The translations under genes were made by a program, and so were the position numbers. A DNA stretch of 64,000 nt from Streptomyces litmocidini (GTDB lineage: Bacteria > Actinomycetota > Actinomycetes > Streptomycetales > Streptomycetaceae), in NCBI RefSeq assembly GCF_014649755.1, contig NZ_BMTQ01000007.1, positions 1 through 64,000 on the forward strand, in the 5' to 3' direction. This document shows, piece after piece, positions 29,858-37,699 of this stretch. Position 1 is the stretch's first letter, and the number at the start of each line of letters is the position of its first letter. The notes under the pieces are model-generated. The model did not search any database. It saw only the letters and a program-made list of their open reading frames with translations, and was not told the origin of the DNA.

Positions 29858-31048
29858 ATGACCACCACCCCCGCACACATCGCCATGTTCTCGATCGCCG
29901 CCCACGGCCACGTGAACCCGAGCCTGGAGGTCATCCGCGAGCTCGTCGCCCGGGGCCACCGCGTCAGCTACGCCGTCCCCGCGTCCTTCGCCGAGAAGGT
30001 CGCGGAGACCGGGGCGACCCCCGTCGTCCACACCTCCACCCTGCCGACCGACGACGACCCGGACGCCTGGGGCACCGAGCTGATCGACCACCTGGAACCG
30101 TTCCTCGCCGACGCGATCCAGGCGCTGCCGCAGCTCGCCGAGGCCTTCGCCGAGGACCGGCCGGATCTGGTGCTCCACGACATCACCTCCTATCCGGCCC
30201 CCGTCCTCGCCCACGCCTGGGGCGTGCCCGCCGTCTCGCTGTGGCCGAATTCGGTGCCGTGGGAGGGGTACGAGGAAGAGGTGGCCGAACCGATGTTCGC
30301 CGAGCTCAAGGCATCGCCGCGCGGCAGGGCGTACTACGCGCGCTTCGAGCGGTGGCTCGGCGAGCACGGGATCGACACCCACCCCGACCGGTTCGTCGCC
30401 CGCCCGCGCCGCGCGATCGTCCTCGTCCCCCGGGCCCTCCAGCCGCACGCCGACCGGGTCGACGAGTCCGTCTACACCTTCGTCGGCGCCTGCCAGGGCA
30501 CCCGCGCCGGACAGGGCGGGTGGCAGCGGCCGGCGGGGGCCGAGAAGGTGCTCCTCGTCTCCCTCGGCTCCTCCTTCACCAAGCAGCCCGGTTTCTACCG
30601 GGACTGCGTCGAGGCCTTCGGCGGGCTCCCGGGCTGGCACGTCGTCCTGCAGATCGGCAGGTTCGTCGATCCCGGCGAACTCGGCGAGCTGCCGCCGAAC
30701 GTGGAAGTGCACTCCTGGGTCCCCCAGTTGGCGGTCCTGCGCCAGGCCGACGCGTTCATCACCCACGCGGGCGCGGGCGGCAGTCAGGAGGGACTCGCCA
30801 CCGGCACGCCCATGGTGGCCGTGCCGCAGGCCGTCGACCAGTTCGGGAACGCCGACATGCTCCGGTCCCTGGGCGTGGCACGGCACCTGCCCATGGAGGA
30901 GGTCACCCCCGGCCGGCTGCGGGAGGCCGTGCTCGCGCTCGTCGACGATCCCGAAGTGGCGCGCCGGGCGCGGGAGGTCCAGGAGTCGATGGCCCGCGAG
31001 GGCGGCACGGCCCGCGCCGCCGACCTGATCGAGTCGGAGCTCGCCTGA
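29858..31048 (+). CDS. Macrolide-type UDP-glycosyltransferase (Mgt/OleD family)
   Basis: A 396-residue GT-B (family GT1) enzyme. The N-terminus HIAMFSIAAHGHVNPSLEVI carries the catalytic histidine of macrolide-inactivating transferases. The C-terminal sugar-nucleotide motif reads VEVHSWVPQLAVLRQADAFITHAGAGGSQEGLATGTPMVAVPQ (key parts WVPQLAVL, THAGAGGSQEGL). Streptomyces OleD/Mgt add glucose to the macrolide desosamine 2'-OH. ATG 29858 is used; GTG codons three before are also possible. Probably a self-protection or drug-inactivation gene. Confidence 0.92.
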   Translation: MTTTPAHIAMFSIAAHGHVNPSLEVIRELVARGHRVSYAVPASFAEKVAETGATPVVHTSTLPTDDDPDAWGTELIDHLEPFLADAIQALPQLAEAFAEDRPDLVLHDITSYPAPVLAHAWGVPAVSLWPNSVPWEGYEEEVAEPMFAELKASPRGRAYYARFERWLGEHGIDTHPDRFVARPRRAIVLVPRALQPHADRVDESVYTFVGACQGTRAGQGGWQRPAGAEKVLLVSLGSSFTKQPGFYRDCVEAFGGLPGWHVVLQIGRFVDPGELGELPPNVEVHSWVPQLAVLRQADAFITHAGAGGSQEGLATGTPMVAVPQAVDQFGNADMLRSLGVARHLPMEEVTPGRLREAVLALVDDPEVARRAREVQESMAREGGTARAADLIESELA

Positions 31049-31119
31049 CGCCCGCGCACGCCCGGCGACCGCCCACCGGCGACCGCTCCCCGCCGGCGGC
31101 GACACGGCGGAGCCGCCGG

Positions 31120-31144
31120 GGCGGCGGCGCCCCCTGCCGCCGCC
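31120..31144 (+). terminator. Hairpin after the glycosyltransferase gene
   Basis: GGCGGCGG and CCGCCGCC form an 8-bp stem around a 9-base loop, about 70 bases past the stop. Confidence 0.4.
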
Positions 31145-31227
31145 TTCGCGGGTACGGTGCGTCCTGAACCCGCCACGAAACGTGACCGAGGCGGTGCGGA
31201 GGGGCTGGACGCACGGAGGAGATCTCG

Positions 31228-31506
31228 ATGGCGATTCTGGTGAGGGCCGAAATGCCGGGCGTGACGACCGCCCAGTACGACGAGCTGAACAGCAAGCTCC
31301 AGGCGTTGCCCGACAACCCCTTCCGGGGCTGCCTGTCCCACGTGTGCGTGGCGACCGGCTCGGGTCTGCTGATCCACGACCTGTGGGAGTCGGAGCAGGA
31401 CATGCAGAGGTTCATGGACCGCGTGATGCCGGTGGCCGAGGAGATGGGCCTCCCCCAGGGCTCCCGGCCCGAGGTCCACCAGGTCCACAACTACTGGACG
31501 CCGTGA
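31228..31506 (+). CDS. Small ferredoxin-like-fold protein (ABM-type)
   Basis: A 92-residue protein: AILVRAEMPGVTTAQYDELN, a middle segment LSHVCVATGSGLLIHDLWES, and a tail ending VHQVHNYWTP. The alpha-beta pattern and the DLWES segment resemble the antibiotic-biosynthesis-monooxygenase (ABM)/dimeric alpha-beta-barrel fold. GGAGGAG precedes the ATG. No catalytic assignment is possible. It precedes a frameshifted SnoaL-like gene by 44 bases. Confidence 0.75.
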   Translation: MAILVRAEMPGVTTAQYDELNSKLQALPDNPFRGCLSHVCVATGSGLLIHDLWESEQDMQRFMDRVMPVAEEMGLPQGSRPEVHQVHNYWTP

Positions 31507-31550
31507 CCGGAGGCGCCCGGGGGCCGCCCGGCGAGACGTGGGGTCGCGTC

Positions 31551-31947
31551 ATGTCCAAGACCGAAATCGACCGGGTGACCACCGCGTTCCACGGCGCCTT
31601 CGACGACCGGGACGGCAAGGCCGCCGACGGGGACCGGATCCGGCGGCTCGTGCTGCCCCAGGGGGTCATCGTCCGCACCGCGCCCCCGTTCACCGCGTAC
31701 TCCGTGGAGGAGTCCATCGCGCCGCGCGAGCGGCTGCTCTCCGACGGACGGCTCGTCGAGTTCTCCGAGGGGGAGACCTCCGAGGAGACGCGGATCGAGC
31801 GACCTCGCCTCCCGGTTCGGCGCCCACCGCAAGTCCGGGGTCTTCGACGGCGAGCCCTACGAGGGCGAGGGCGCCACGACGCTCCAGTTCGTCCGGACGC
31901 CGGACGGCCGGCGGATCGCGGCCCCCTCCTGGTTCGCCCCCTCCTGA
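31551..31947 (+). pseudogene. Frameshifted SnoaL-like/NTF2-fold (DUF4440-type) protein
   Basis: From ATG 31551 the frame gives SKTEIDRVTTAFHGAFDDRDG and FTAYSVEESIAPRERLLSDGRL, then degenerates after ETRIE. The next frame continues with DLASRFGAHRKSGVFDGEPYEG and TTLQFVRTPDGRRIAA up to TGA 31947. Together they make one normal-length NTF2-fold protein. One extra base near 31798-31801 explains it. It could be a sequencing error or a true inactivation. Confidence 0.75.
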
Positions 31948-31953
31948 CCGGTC

Positions 31954-32003
31954 GGCGGCGGCCCGTCGGACCCGCGTACGGAGAAGGGAGACGGGCCGCC
32001 GCC
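31954..32003 (+). terminator. Hairpin after the SnoaL-like gene
   Basis: GGCGGCGGCCCGTC and GACGGGCCGCCGCC pair over 14 bp around a 22-base loop, starting 6 bases past the stop. Confidence 0.65.
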
Positions 32004-32034
32004 GTCGGACCACCGCTCCGGGGCGACGGGGAGC

Positions 32035-32060
32035 GTCGGGAACCGTACGGGGTTCCCGAC
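32035..32060. terminator. Second hairpin before the acyltransferase gene
   Basis: GTCGGGAACC and GGTTCCCGAC form a 10-bp stem with a 6-base loop. Confidence 0.6.
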
Positions 32061-32154
32061 GGCCGCCCGTCGTCCCCCGAGAGGCCCCGGCCCGGACGGA
32101 GTGCGGAGTGCGGCTGAGTACGGGGGCGCGTCCGGCGGTTGAGTACGAACGCTC

Positions 32155-32928
32155 ATGTACGGGCCGTGGGGCCCCTGGACGATGGTTCCGTCACCGTTCC
32201 GCCTCGGAGCCAGGGGGCTTCCCGTGCTCAGTCGTCTCGCCGCCCGCGTCGTCCCGTTCTTCGGGCGACTGACCGTCACCTCGGACCCCGGGGCCCGTGT
32301 CGAGCCGGGCAGCATCCTCGTCGTGAACCACACGTCGCTCGCCGACCCGGCGCTCGTGCTCGCCGCGCTCCGCGGGCGGCTGGCCGTCGAGCCCGTCCTG
32401 CTCGCCGCCTCGGGGCTCTGGCGGGTCCCGGTCCTCGGCCGGGCGCTGACCCGCGAGGGGCACGTCCCCGTGCACCGCGGCTCGGCGCACGCCGCGGCGG
32501 CCCTGGACCACGCGGCGGTCGCGCTCGCCTCGGGGCGGCACGTGATGCTGTACGCGGAGGGGCGCATCCCGCCGCGCCGGGACGCCGCCGAGAACCCGCC
32601 GGAGGCGTTCCGCACCGGTCTCGCGCGGCTCGCGCGGGCGACGGGGGCGCCGGTCGTGCCGATCGGTCAGGCCGGGGCCCGGCGGATCACCTCGGGCGGG
32701 CGGGCGAAGCAGCTCGCCGGGGTGTTGACCGCGCCGGTCCGCAGGCCGTGCCTGCACGTCCACATCGGCACGCCGCTGCGGCTGCCCGACGACGTGGCCG
32801 CCGCGACGGAACTCGCGCACGGGGCCGTGACCGAGGCCTGGCGGACGGCGGCCGGGGCCCTGGGCGAGCCCGCGGCCCTCGGCGGCGGGGCCCGGGCCGC
32901 GGGGCGGTCGGTCCGGCGCCGGAGCTGA
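32155..32928 (+). CDS. 1-acyl-sn-glycerol-3-phosphate acyltransferase (PlsC family)
   Basis: A 257-residue PlsC-type acyltransferase. The catalytic NHTSLAD (HX4D) is at about residues 57-63, GHVPVHRG forms the glycerol-phosphate motif, and YAEGRIPP the third block; VVPIGQAGAR matches the fourth. It would acylate lysophosphatidate or a related alcohol at the membrane. ATG 32155 has no clear ribosome site; ATG 32182 is possible. The Ala/Arg-rich tail has no domain. Follows two hairpins, so it is transcribed on its own. Confidence 0.87.
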   Translation: MYGPWGPWTMVPSPFRLGARGLPVLSRLAARVVPFFGRLTVTSDPGARVEPGSILVVNHTSLADPALVLAALRGRLAVEPVLLAASGLWRVPVLGRALTREGHVPVHRGSAHAAAALDHAAVALASGRHVMLYAEGRIPPRRDAAENPPEAFRTGLARLARATGAPVVPIGQAGARRITSGGRAKQLAGVLTAPVRRPCLHVHIGTPLRLPDDVAAATELAHGAVTEAWRTAAGALGEPAALGGGARAAGRSVRRRS

Positions 32929-32970
32929 GGCTCCGGCCCTTCGCGGGCCGGCCCCGTCCTGGACCGCCCG

Positions 32971-33402
32971 TCAGCCGGTCCCGCTCCCGGTCCGCGGTGG
33001 ACGGGCCCCGGCCCGCGCGTTCGCTTCCTCGTCCGCGTCCGCCAGCCGGAACAGCACCGGGGAGAGGACGAGTTCGAGGGCGGCGAGGGCCAGCTGGAAC
33101 CAGTGCGGCCGTCCTTCGACGGCGAGGGAGAGCAGCCTCCCGAGGGCTCCGAGCAGGAAGACGGCGGTGAGCCCCCGCACGGCCGCGGCCGGGACGGGCG
33201 ACCGTCGTGCCGCCCAGAGCCAGGCGAGACCGTAGCCGGCGAAGATCGCTCCGAGGAACCGGCCGAGGCTGTCGACCGTCGGCCCGGCGGACGTGGCGCC
33301 CGGAATCGCGGCGTTGCCGAGCAGGACGTGGAAGAGGCCGATCGCCACGCAGGCGTACCCCATGGCCCGGGCGAGCCCCCGAAGCGCCTTGGCTCTGGTC
33401 AT
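32971..33402 (-). CDS. DUF4345 membrane protein
   Basis: A 143-residue membrane protein with four predicted segments (MGYACVAIGLFHVLLG, LGRFLGAIFAGYGLAWLWA, AVRGLTAVFLLGALGRLLSL, LALAALELVLSPVLFRLA). The F-x-GxxFAGYGLAWL and ALGRLLSL pattern is typical of DUF4345, whose function is unknown. Start ATG 33402. TTGACA in the palindrome 33467-33486 can serve as its -35. Divergent from a TetR gene, its likely repressor. Confidence 0.82.
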   Translation of the reverse strand: MTRAKALRGLARAMGYACVAIGLFHVLLGNAAIPGATSAGPTVDSLGRFLGAIFAGYGLAWLWAARRSPVPAAAVRGLTAVFLLGALGRLLSLAVEGRPHWFQLALAALELVLSPVLFRLADADEEANARAGARPPRTGSGTG

Positions 33403-33466
33403 GTGCGCGGCCCCCATCCCGTAGACACGCGTCCAGGCGCGGTGCGGGGGCCAGCGTACGGCCGCC

Positions 33467-33486
33467 TACTGGACACATGTCAAGTA
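33467..33486. promoter_or_regulatory. TetR-type operator, 20-bp palindrome
   Basis: TACTGGACACATGTCAAGTA pairs at 9 of 10 positions per arm with a CA centre. On the minus strand it includes TTGACA, which would be the -35 of the DUF4345 gene. TAACAT, just after it on the plus strand, is a possible -10 for the TetR gene, 5 bases from GTG 33497, so that mRNA may be leaderless. Confidence 0.75.
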
Positions 33487-33496
33487 ACATGGCGGG

Positions 33497-34150
33497 GTGC
33501 CGCCCCGCAGACGCCTCAGCCCCGCCGAACGCCGCGCCCAGCTCCTGGACGTCGCCGCACGGCTCTTCGCCGCGCTGCCGTACGACGAGGTGCGGATGGA
33601 GGAGGTCGCCGAGCGGGCCGGGGTCTCCCGGGCGCTGCTCTACCAGCACTTCCCCAACAAGCGGGACCTCTTCGCCGCGCTCTACCGGGAGGTCTCCGCC
33701 CAGCTGCTCGCGAAGACGCGGCTCGACCCCGCCGACACCCTGGTCGGACAGCTGACGCAGGGTCTGGACGCACACATCGAGTACTTCGCGGCGAACCGCA
33801 ACACGGTCCTCGCGGCGAACCGCGTCCTGGCCGGCGACCTCCTCGTCCAGACGATCGTCGCCGACGAGCTGGACGCCCTGCGCGAGCGGCTGCTCGGCGT
33901 GCTGCCGCTCGCCGACGACCGGACGCGGGCGGCCGTGTCGGGCGTCCTGAAGAGCTGGCTGGTCTTCGTGCAGGTGCTGTGCGTGGACTGGCTGACCCAC
34001 GAGACCTGCACGCGCACCGAGCTGCGCGACGTGTGCGTCGGCGCGGCCGTGGGGGCCCTCCGGCCCCTCCTCGACGAGGACCCGGCCCCCGACTGGCCCC
34101 GCCGTCCCCCGGAGGGACGGTCCCCCGTCAGAAGACCGACAGACCCGTGA
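33497..34150 (+). CDS. TetR-family transcriptional regulator
   Basis: A 217-residue TetR protein. The HTH reads RRAQLLDVAARLFAALPYDEVRMEEVAERAGVSRALLYQHFPNKRDLF, in which AERAGVSRALLYQHFPNK is the recognition region. GTG start. The ligand domain is typical in length. It has a divergent partner (DUF4345) across a palindrome. Its last 23 bases overlap the 3' end of the convergent glutaminase gene. Confidence 0.9.
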   Translation: MPPRRRLSPAERRAQLLDVAARLFAALPYDEVRMEEVAERAGVSRALLYQHFPNKRDLFAALYREVSAQLLAKTRLDPADTLVGQLTQGLDAHIEYFAANRNTVLAANRVLAGDLLVQTIVADELDALRERLLGVLPLADDRTRAAVSGVLKSWLVFVQVLCVDWLTHETCTRTELRDVCVGAAVGALRPLLDEDPAPDWPRRPPEGRSPVRRPTDP

Positions 34151-35051
34151 TGGTCGTGAAGCGGTCGAGCGCCGCCACTCCCGCCACCGAGTTGCCCCGG
34201 CTGTCCAGGCCCGGGCTCCAGACGCACAGGGTGCAGCGGCCCGGGACGACGGCGACGACGGCTCCGCCGACGCCGCTCTTGCCGGGGAGCCCGACGCGGT
34301 AGGCGAAGTCGCCGGCCGCGTCGTAGGTGCCGCAGGTGAGCATGACGGCGTTGACCTGCTTGGCCTGACTGCGGGTCAGCAGACGGCTGCCGTCGGCGCG
34401 GAGCCCGTGCCGGGCCAGGAAGCCGGTGGCGAGGGCCAGGTCGGCGCAGGAGGCCTCCAGGGAGCACTGGCGGAAGTACTCGCGCAGCAGCTCGGGGACG
34501 GGGCCCGTGATGTTGCCGTAGGAGGCCATGAAGTGGGCCAGGGCCGCGTTGCGGTCGCCGTGGGCGGCTTCGGAGGCGGCGACGTCGGCGTCGAAGGCGA
34601 GGTCCGGGTTGCCGCTCTCGGCGCGCAGGAAGGCGAGCAGGCTCCCGGAGGCGTCGCCGGTCAGGCGGTGCAGCCGGTCGGTGACGACGAGGGCTCCGGC
34701 GTTGATGAACGGGTTGCGCGGGATACCGTGTTCGTACTCCAGCTGGACGAGGGAGTTGAACGGGTCGCCGGAGGGTTCCCTCCCCACGTGCGCCCAGAGC
34801 GCCTCCCCCTCCCCGGCGAGGGCGAGCGCGAGGGTGAAGACCTTGGTGACGGACTGCGTGGAGAAGGGGCGGCGCCAGTCCCCCACTCCGTAGACCGTGC
34901 CGTCGAGCTCCGCCACGGCCATGCCGAAGTCGCGCGGGTCGCCCGCCGCGAGGGCCGGGATGTAGTCGGCCGGGGTGCCCCGGTCGGTGAGTTCCGCGAT
35001 CTCCTCGGCGATGCGGTCGAGGACGGGCTGGAAGGAGGTGTTCGCGGTCAC
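34128..35051 (-). CDS. glsA: Glutaminase A (serine-dependent beta-lactamase-like)
   Basis: A 307-residue glutaminase of normal length. It has the S-x-x-K catalytic pair in STQSVTKVF (about residue 63), then NPFINAGALVV, the YGNITGPVPEL segment, and the C-terminal GLPGKSGVGGAVVAVVPG. It hydrolyses glutamine to glutamate and ammonia. Its GTG start overlaps the hydrolase stop as GTGA, so translation is coupled to the acyl-CoA hydrolase gene. Overlaps the TetR gene by 23 bases at its 3' end. Confidence 0.93.
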   Translation of the reverse strand: MTANTSFQPVLDRIAEEIAELTDRGTPADYIPALAAGDPRDFGMAVAELDGTVYGVGDWRRPFSTQSVTKVFTLALALAGEGEALWAHVGREPSGDPFNSLVQLEYEHGIPRNPFINAGALVVTDRLHRLTGDASGSLLAFLRAESGNPDLAFDADVAASEAAHGDRNAALAHFMASYGNITGPVPELLREYFRQCSLEASCADLALATGFLARHGLRADGSRLLTRSQAKQVNAVMLTCGTYDAAGDFAYRVGLPGKSGVGGAVVAVVPGRCTLCVWSPGLDSRGNSVAGVAALDRFTTITGLSVF

Positions 35052-36133
35052 GCGCCGCCTCGCGCCCCGCGGCCGGCGGCCGAGGCGGCCAGGCCGAGGT
35101 CGCCGCCGGCCGGCACGGCGAAGTAGCGGGCGACGTCGGCCTCCGTGACCTCGGCGAGGGTGGCCGGGGTCCAGTGGGGGTCGCGGTCCTTGTCGACGAC
35201 CTGGGCGCGGATGCCCTCGACGAGGTCGGGGGTGGTGAGGGCCGCGCAGGAGACGCGGTACTCCAGGTCGAGGACCTCTTCGAGGGTGGCGAGGGCGCGG
35301 GAGCGGCGGAGCGTGGCCAGGGTCGCCTTGAGGGCGGCCGGGGAGCGCCCGAGGAGGGTCTCGGCCGCCTCCTTGGCGGCGGGCACGCCGGTGTCGAAGA
35401 GGCGCTCGACGATCTCCTCGACGGTCGGGGCGGTGTAGCAGGCGTCGATCCACTCCCGCTGCCCGTCGAGCACGCCGGCGGGCGGCGCGACGGCGTGGCG
35501 GGCGAGTGCCTCCTCGGCCGGCAGTTCCGTCAGGTCGCGGGTCAGGGAGGGGAGTTCGGCGGAGGGTACGCAGGCGTCGGCGAGGCCCGTGAGGATCGCG
35601 TCGGCGGCGCCGACGTGGCCGCCGGTGAGGGCGAGGTGGGTGCCGAGTTCGCCGGGGGCGCGGCCGAGGAGACGGGTGCCGCCGACGTCGGGGACGAAGC
35701 CGATGCCGGTCTCGGGCATGGCGATCCGGGAGCGTTCGGTGACGACGCGGACGGAGCCGTGCGCGGAGACGCCGACGCCGCCGCCCATCACGATGCCGTC
35801 CATGAGGGCGACGTAGGGCTTCGGGTAGTGGGAGATGCGGGCGTTGAGCCGGTACTCGTCCCGCCAGAAGGCCGCGGAGGCGGAGCCGCCGGCGCGCGCG
35901 TCGTCGTGGATGGCGCGGATGTCGCCGCCGGCGCAGAGGCCCCGCTCCCCGGCGCCCTCGATGACGACGGTGGTGACGGCCGGGTCGTGCTCCCAGGCGG
36001 TGAGCGCGCCGTCGACGGCGAGGACCATGGCGTGGGTGAGCGCGTTGATGGCGCGGGGCCGGTTCAGGGTGACGAATCCGACCCGGCCCTCCGTCCGGAG
36101 GAGCACGTCGGGGGTTCCGGTCGGCACGGTCAC
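35048..36133 (-). CDS. Enoyl-CoA hydratase/isomerase family, probable 3-hydroxyisobutyryl-CoA hydrolase
   Basis: A 361-residue crotonase-fold protein. The long form with GLCAGGDIRAIHDDARAG, the MGGGVGVSAHGSVRVVTE oxyanion loop, and AMPETGIGFVPDVGGTRLLGRAPG fits 3-hydroxyisobutyryl-CoA hydrolases of valine breakdown better than short enoyl-CoA hydratases. The C-terminal extension DLVEGIRAQVVDKDRDPHW is also HIBCH-like. GTG start. Co-directional and overlapping with glutaminase, an odd pairing with no obvious shared pathway. Confidence 0.83.
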   Translation of the reverse strand: MTVPTGTPDVLLRTEGRVGFVTLNRPRAINALTHAMVLAVDGALTAWEHDPAVTTVVIEGAGERGLCAGGDIRAIHDDARAGGSASAAFWRDEYRLNARISHYPKPYVALMDGIVMGGGVGVSAHGSVRVVTERSRIAMPETGIGFVPDVGGTRLLGRAPGELGTHLALTGGHVGAADAILTGLADACVPSAELPSLTRDLTELPAEEALARHAVAPPAGVLDGQREWIDACYTAPTVEEIVERLFDTGVPAAKEAAETLLGRSPAALKATLATLRRSRALATLEEVLDLEYRVSCAALTTPDLVEGIRAQVVDKDRDPHWTPATLAEVTEADVARYFAVPAGGDLGLAASAAGRGARGGA

Positions 36134-36282
36134 TCGGTCCCTTCGGGTGGCACGACTTCGTTGTCACGGCCACCGTACCGGGGCGCACCGCACCCCCGGG
36201 GACGGGGTGGGGCGGAGGGGCGGGAAGGACCCATCCGCTTCTCGCGGATCCTGATTGCGCGGTGCGCGGTCCGATGGGGCCG

Positions 36283-36639
36283 CTACTCCGCGTCCTCACG
36301 CCGAGTCCTTCCCGTCACCTCCATGGAACCACCGGCGGGACGCGGACGCGAGCGCCGGTCAGCCGCGGGCGAGGCGGGAGCGGCGGCGTTCGACGGTGAG
36401 CTCGCCGGGGTCCGCACGATCCGGCCGGCGGAGTGCCGGGGGACGGCGGCGGTGCCGAGGAGGCCGGCGGGGAGACGGCCTTCGAGGGGCGCGGTGGACG
36501 TGTCGGCGCGGGTGAGGTCGAAATCGTCCACGAGGACCTCGGCGGCCGCGGCGGGGGCGAGGGCCGCCGCCGCGGCGGACGCGGTGGGCACGGCCGCCGG
36601 GAGGATCCGGGCGGCCGTGGCGGAGAAGGGGTGGCGCAC
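36283..36639 (-). CDS. Hypothetical, possibly secreted or truncated protein
   Basis: A 118-residue frame from GTG 36639 (AGGCAGGA just upstream) begins with an Ala-rich hydrophobic stretch (ILPAAVPTASAAAAALAPAAAAE) and continues VLVDDFDLTRADTSTAPLEG. The start looks like a signal peptide leading into a secreted enzyme, but the rest is low-complexity and unlike any domain I know. It might be a truncated exoenzyme gene. Confidence 0.35.
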   Translation of the reverse strand: MRHPFSATAARILPAAVPTASAAAAALAPAAAAEVLVDDFDLTRADTSTAPLEGRLPAGLLGTAAVPRHSAGRIVRTPASSPSNAAAPASPAADRRSRPRPAGGSMEVTGRTRREDAE

Positions 36640-36728
36640 GGTCCTGCCTCGCCGTTCACGAACGTCTTCACGCCGCGTGGTCGCGATGCCACCATGCGCC
36701 ACCGGGCGCTCGTGCGCCTCCGGGCGCT

Positions 36729-37412
36729 TCAGGCGGGCAGCAGGTCCTGGGGGACGCGCACCTGCCGGGGGGCGGAGAGGCGCAGCTCGATGATGTCCCG
36801 GACGGTGGGCCATTCCTCGTCGAGGATCGAGTAGAAGGCCGTGTCACGGACGGCGCCGTCGAGCCCGCGGGAATGGGCGCGGCGGATGCCTTCGCAGGTC
36901 GCCCCGAGGCGTTCGATGGCGATCCTGGAGCGGGTGTTGCGGGCGTCGGCGCGCATGGTGATGCGGCGCACGCCCCAGACCTCGAAGGCGTGCCGGAGCA
37001 TGAGGTACTTGGCCTCGGTGTTGATGCCGGTGCCCCGGGCGTCGCCGGCGATCCAGGTATTGCCGATCTCGGCGGCGTCCGGGACGGCGGTCAGCGGATC
37101 GCCGTGGGGCATGCCGGGCACCGGCGGCCACACCAGCGGGCCCCGCCAGTAGTCGAGTTCGAGGAAGCGGGTCGAGCCGATGACTCTCTCGTCGGCCGTA
37201 CCGACCAGGGCGAAGGGCAGGCAACGGCCTGCCGCCTGATCGGCCAGGGCGCGGGCGATGTAGTCGAGGGCCGATTCGAGCCCATCGGGTACGGGGGTGA
37301 AGGCGTAGGCCGATCGGTCCGCCCCGCCGGCCCGGGCGAGGGCTTCGGCGTGCCGCATCGCCAGCGGCTCCAGGCGCACGGAGCGCCCGGTCAGGAGAAC
37401 AGGTACTGGCAC
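36729..37412 (-). CDS. GNAT-family N-acetyltransferase (RimJ/RimL type)
   Basis: A 227-residue acetyltransferase: RLEPLAMRHAEAL opening, LVGTADERVIGSTRFLEL strand pair, EIGNTWIAGDARGTGINTEAKYLMLRHAFE with the acetyl-CoA loop (GDARGTGINTEAK), and MRADARNTRSRIAIERLGATCEG typical of RimL-like proteins. The N-terminal 'TGRSVRLEPL' is standard. GTG start at 37412. The substrate (protein N-terminus or small amine) is unknown. Confidence 0.88.
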   Translation of the reverse strand: MPVPVLLTGRSVRLEPLAMRHAEALARAGGADRSAYAFTPVPDGLESALDYIARALADQAAGRCLPFALVGTADERVIGSTRFLELDYWRGPLVWPPVPGMPHGDPLTAVPDAAEIGNTWIAGDARGTGINTEAKYLMLRHAFEVWGVRRITMRADARNTRSRIAIERLGATCEGIRRAHSRGLDGAVRDTAFYSILDEEWPTVRDIIELRLSAPRQVRVPQDLLPA

Positions 37413-37699
37413 GGAACCTCGGGTCTTTCACGGGCAGGGACGACTCCCGCCGCGGGGAGTCCGCGGCGGCAGCAGGAGGGGGTTCTCGTCCGGTGCCGAA
37501 GGTGTCGTGAGAACGACAAATGAGCAGGTAAAACGGTTCGCCACCGGGTGCGAGGAGGAACAGTATGCAGCCACAACCGCTCCGAGAACAGAACCCCGGG
37601 AGAACCCGCGTCCACGCGAGGGTGAAGCCTGCCGTGCGCCCGGGGCGAGCGGTCTCACGGGCCGGACGGGGCCGCCCGCCAGTCGGACGGCCCGTCGGT
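37413..37699. other. Intergenic region, no gene supported
   Basis: A lower-GC stretch (about 37500-37580) lies between the RNase HI stop and the GNAT start. It contains a Shine-Dalgarno-like GAGGAGG before an ATG at 37565, but the frame that follows has poor third-position GC and runs antisense into RNase HI. It probably holds the GNAT promoter, though no clear -35/-10 was found. Confidence 0.6.
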
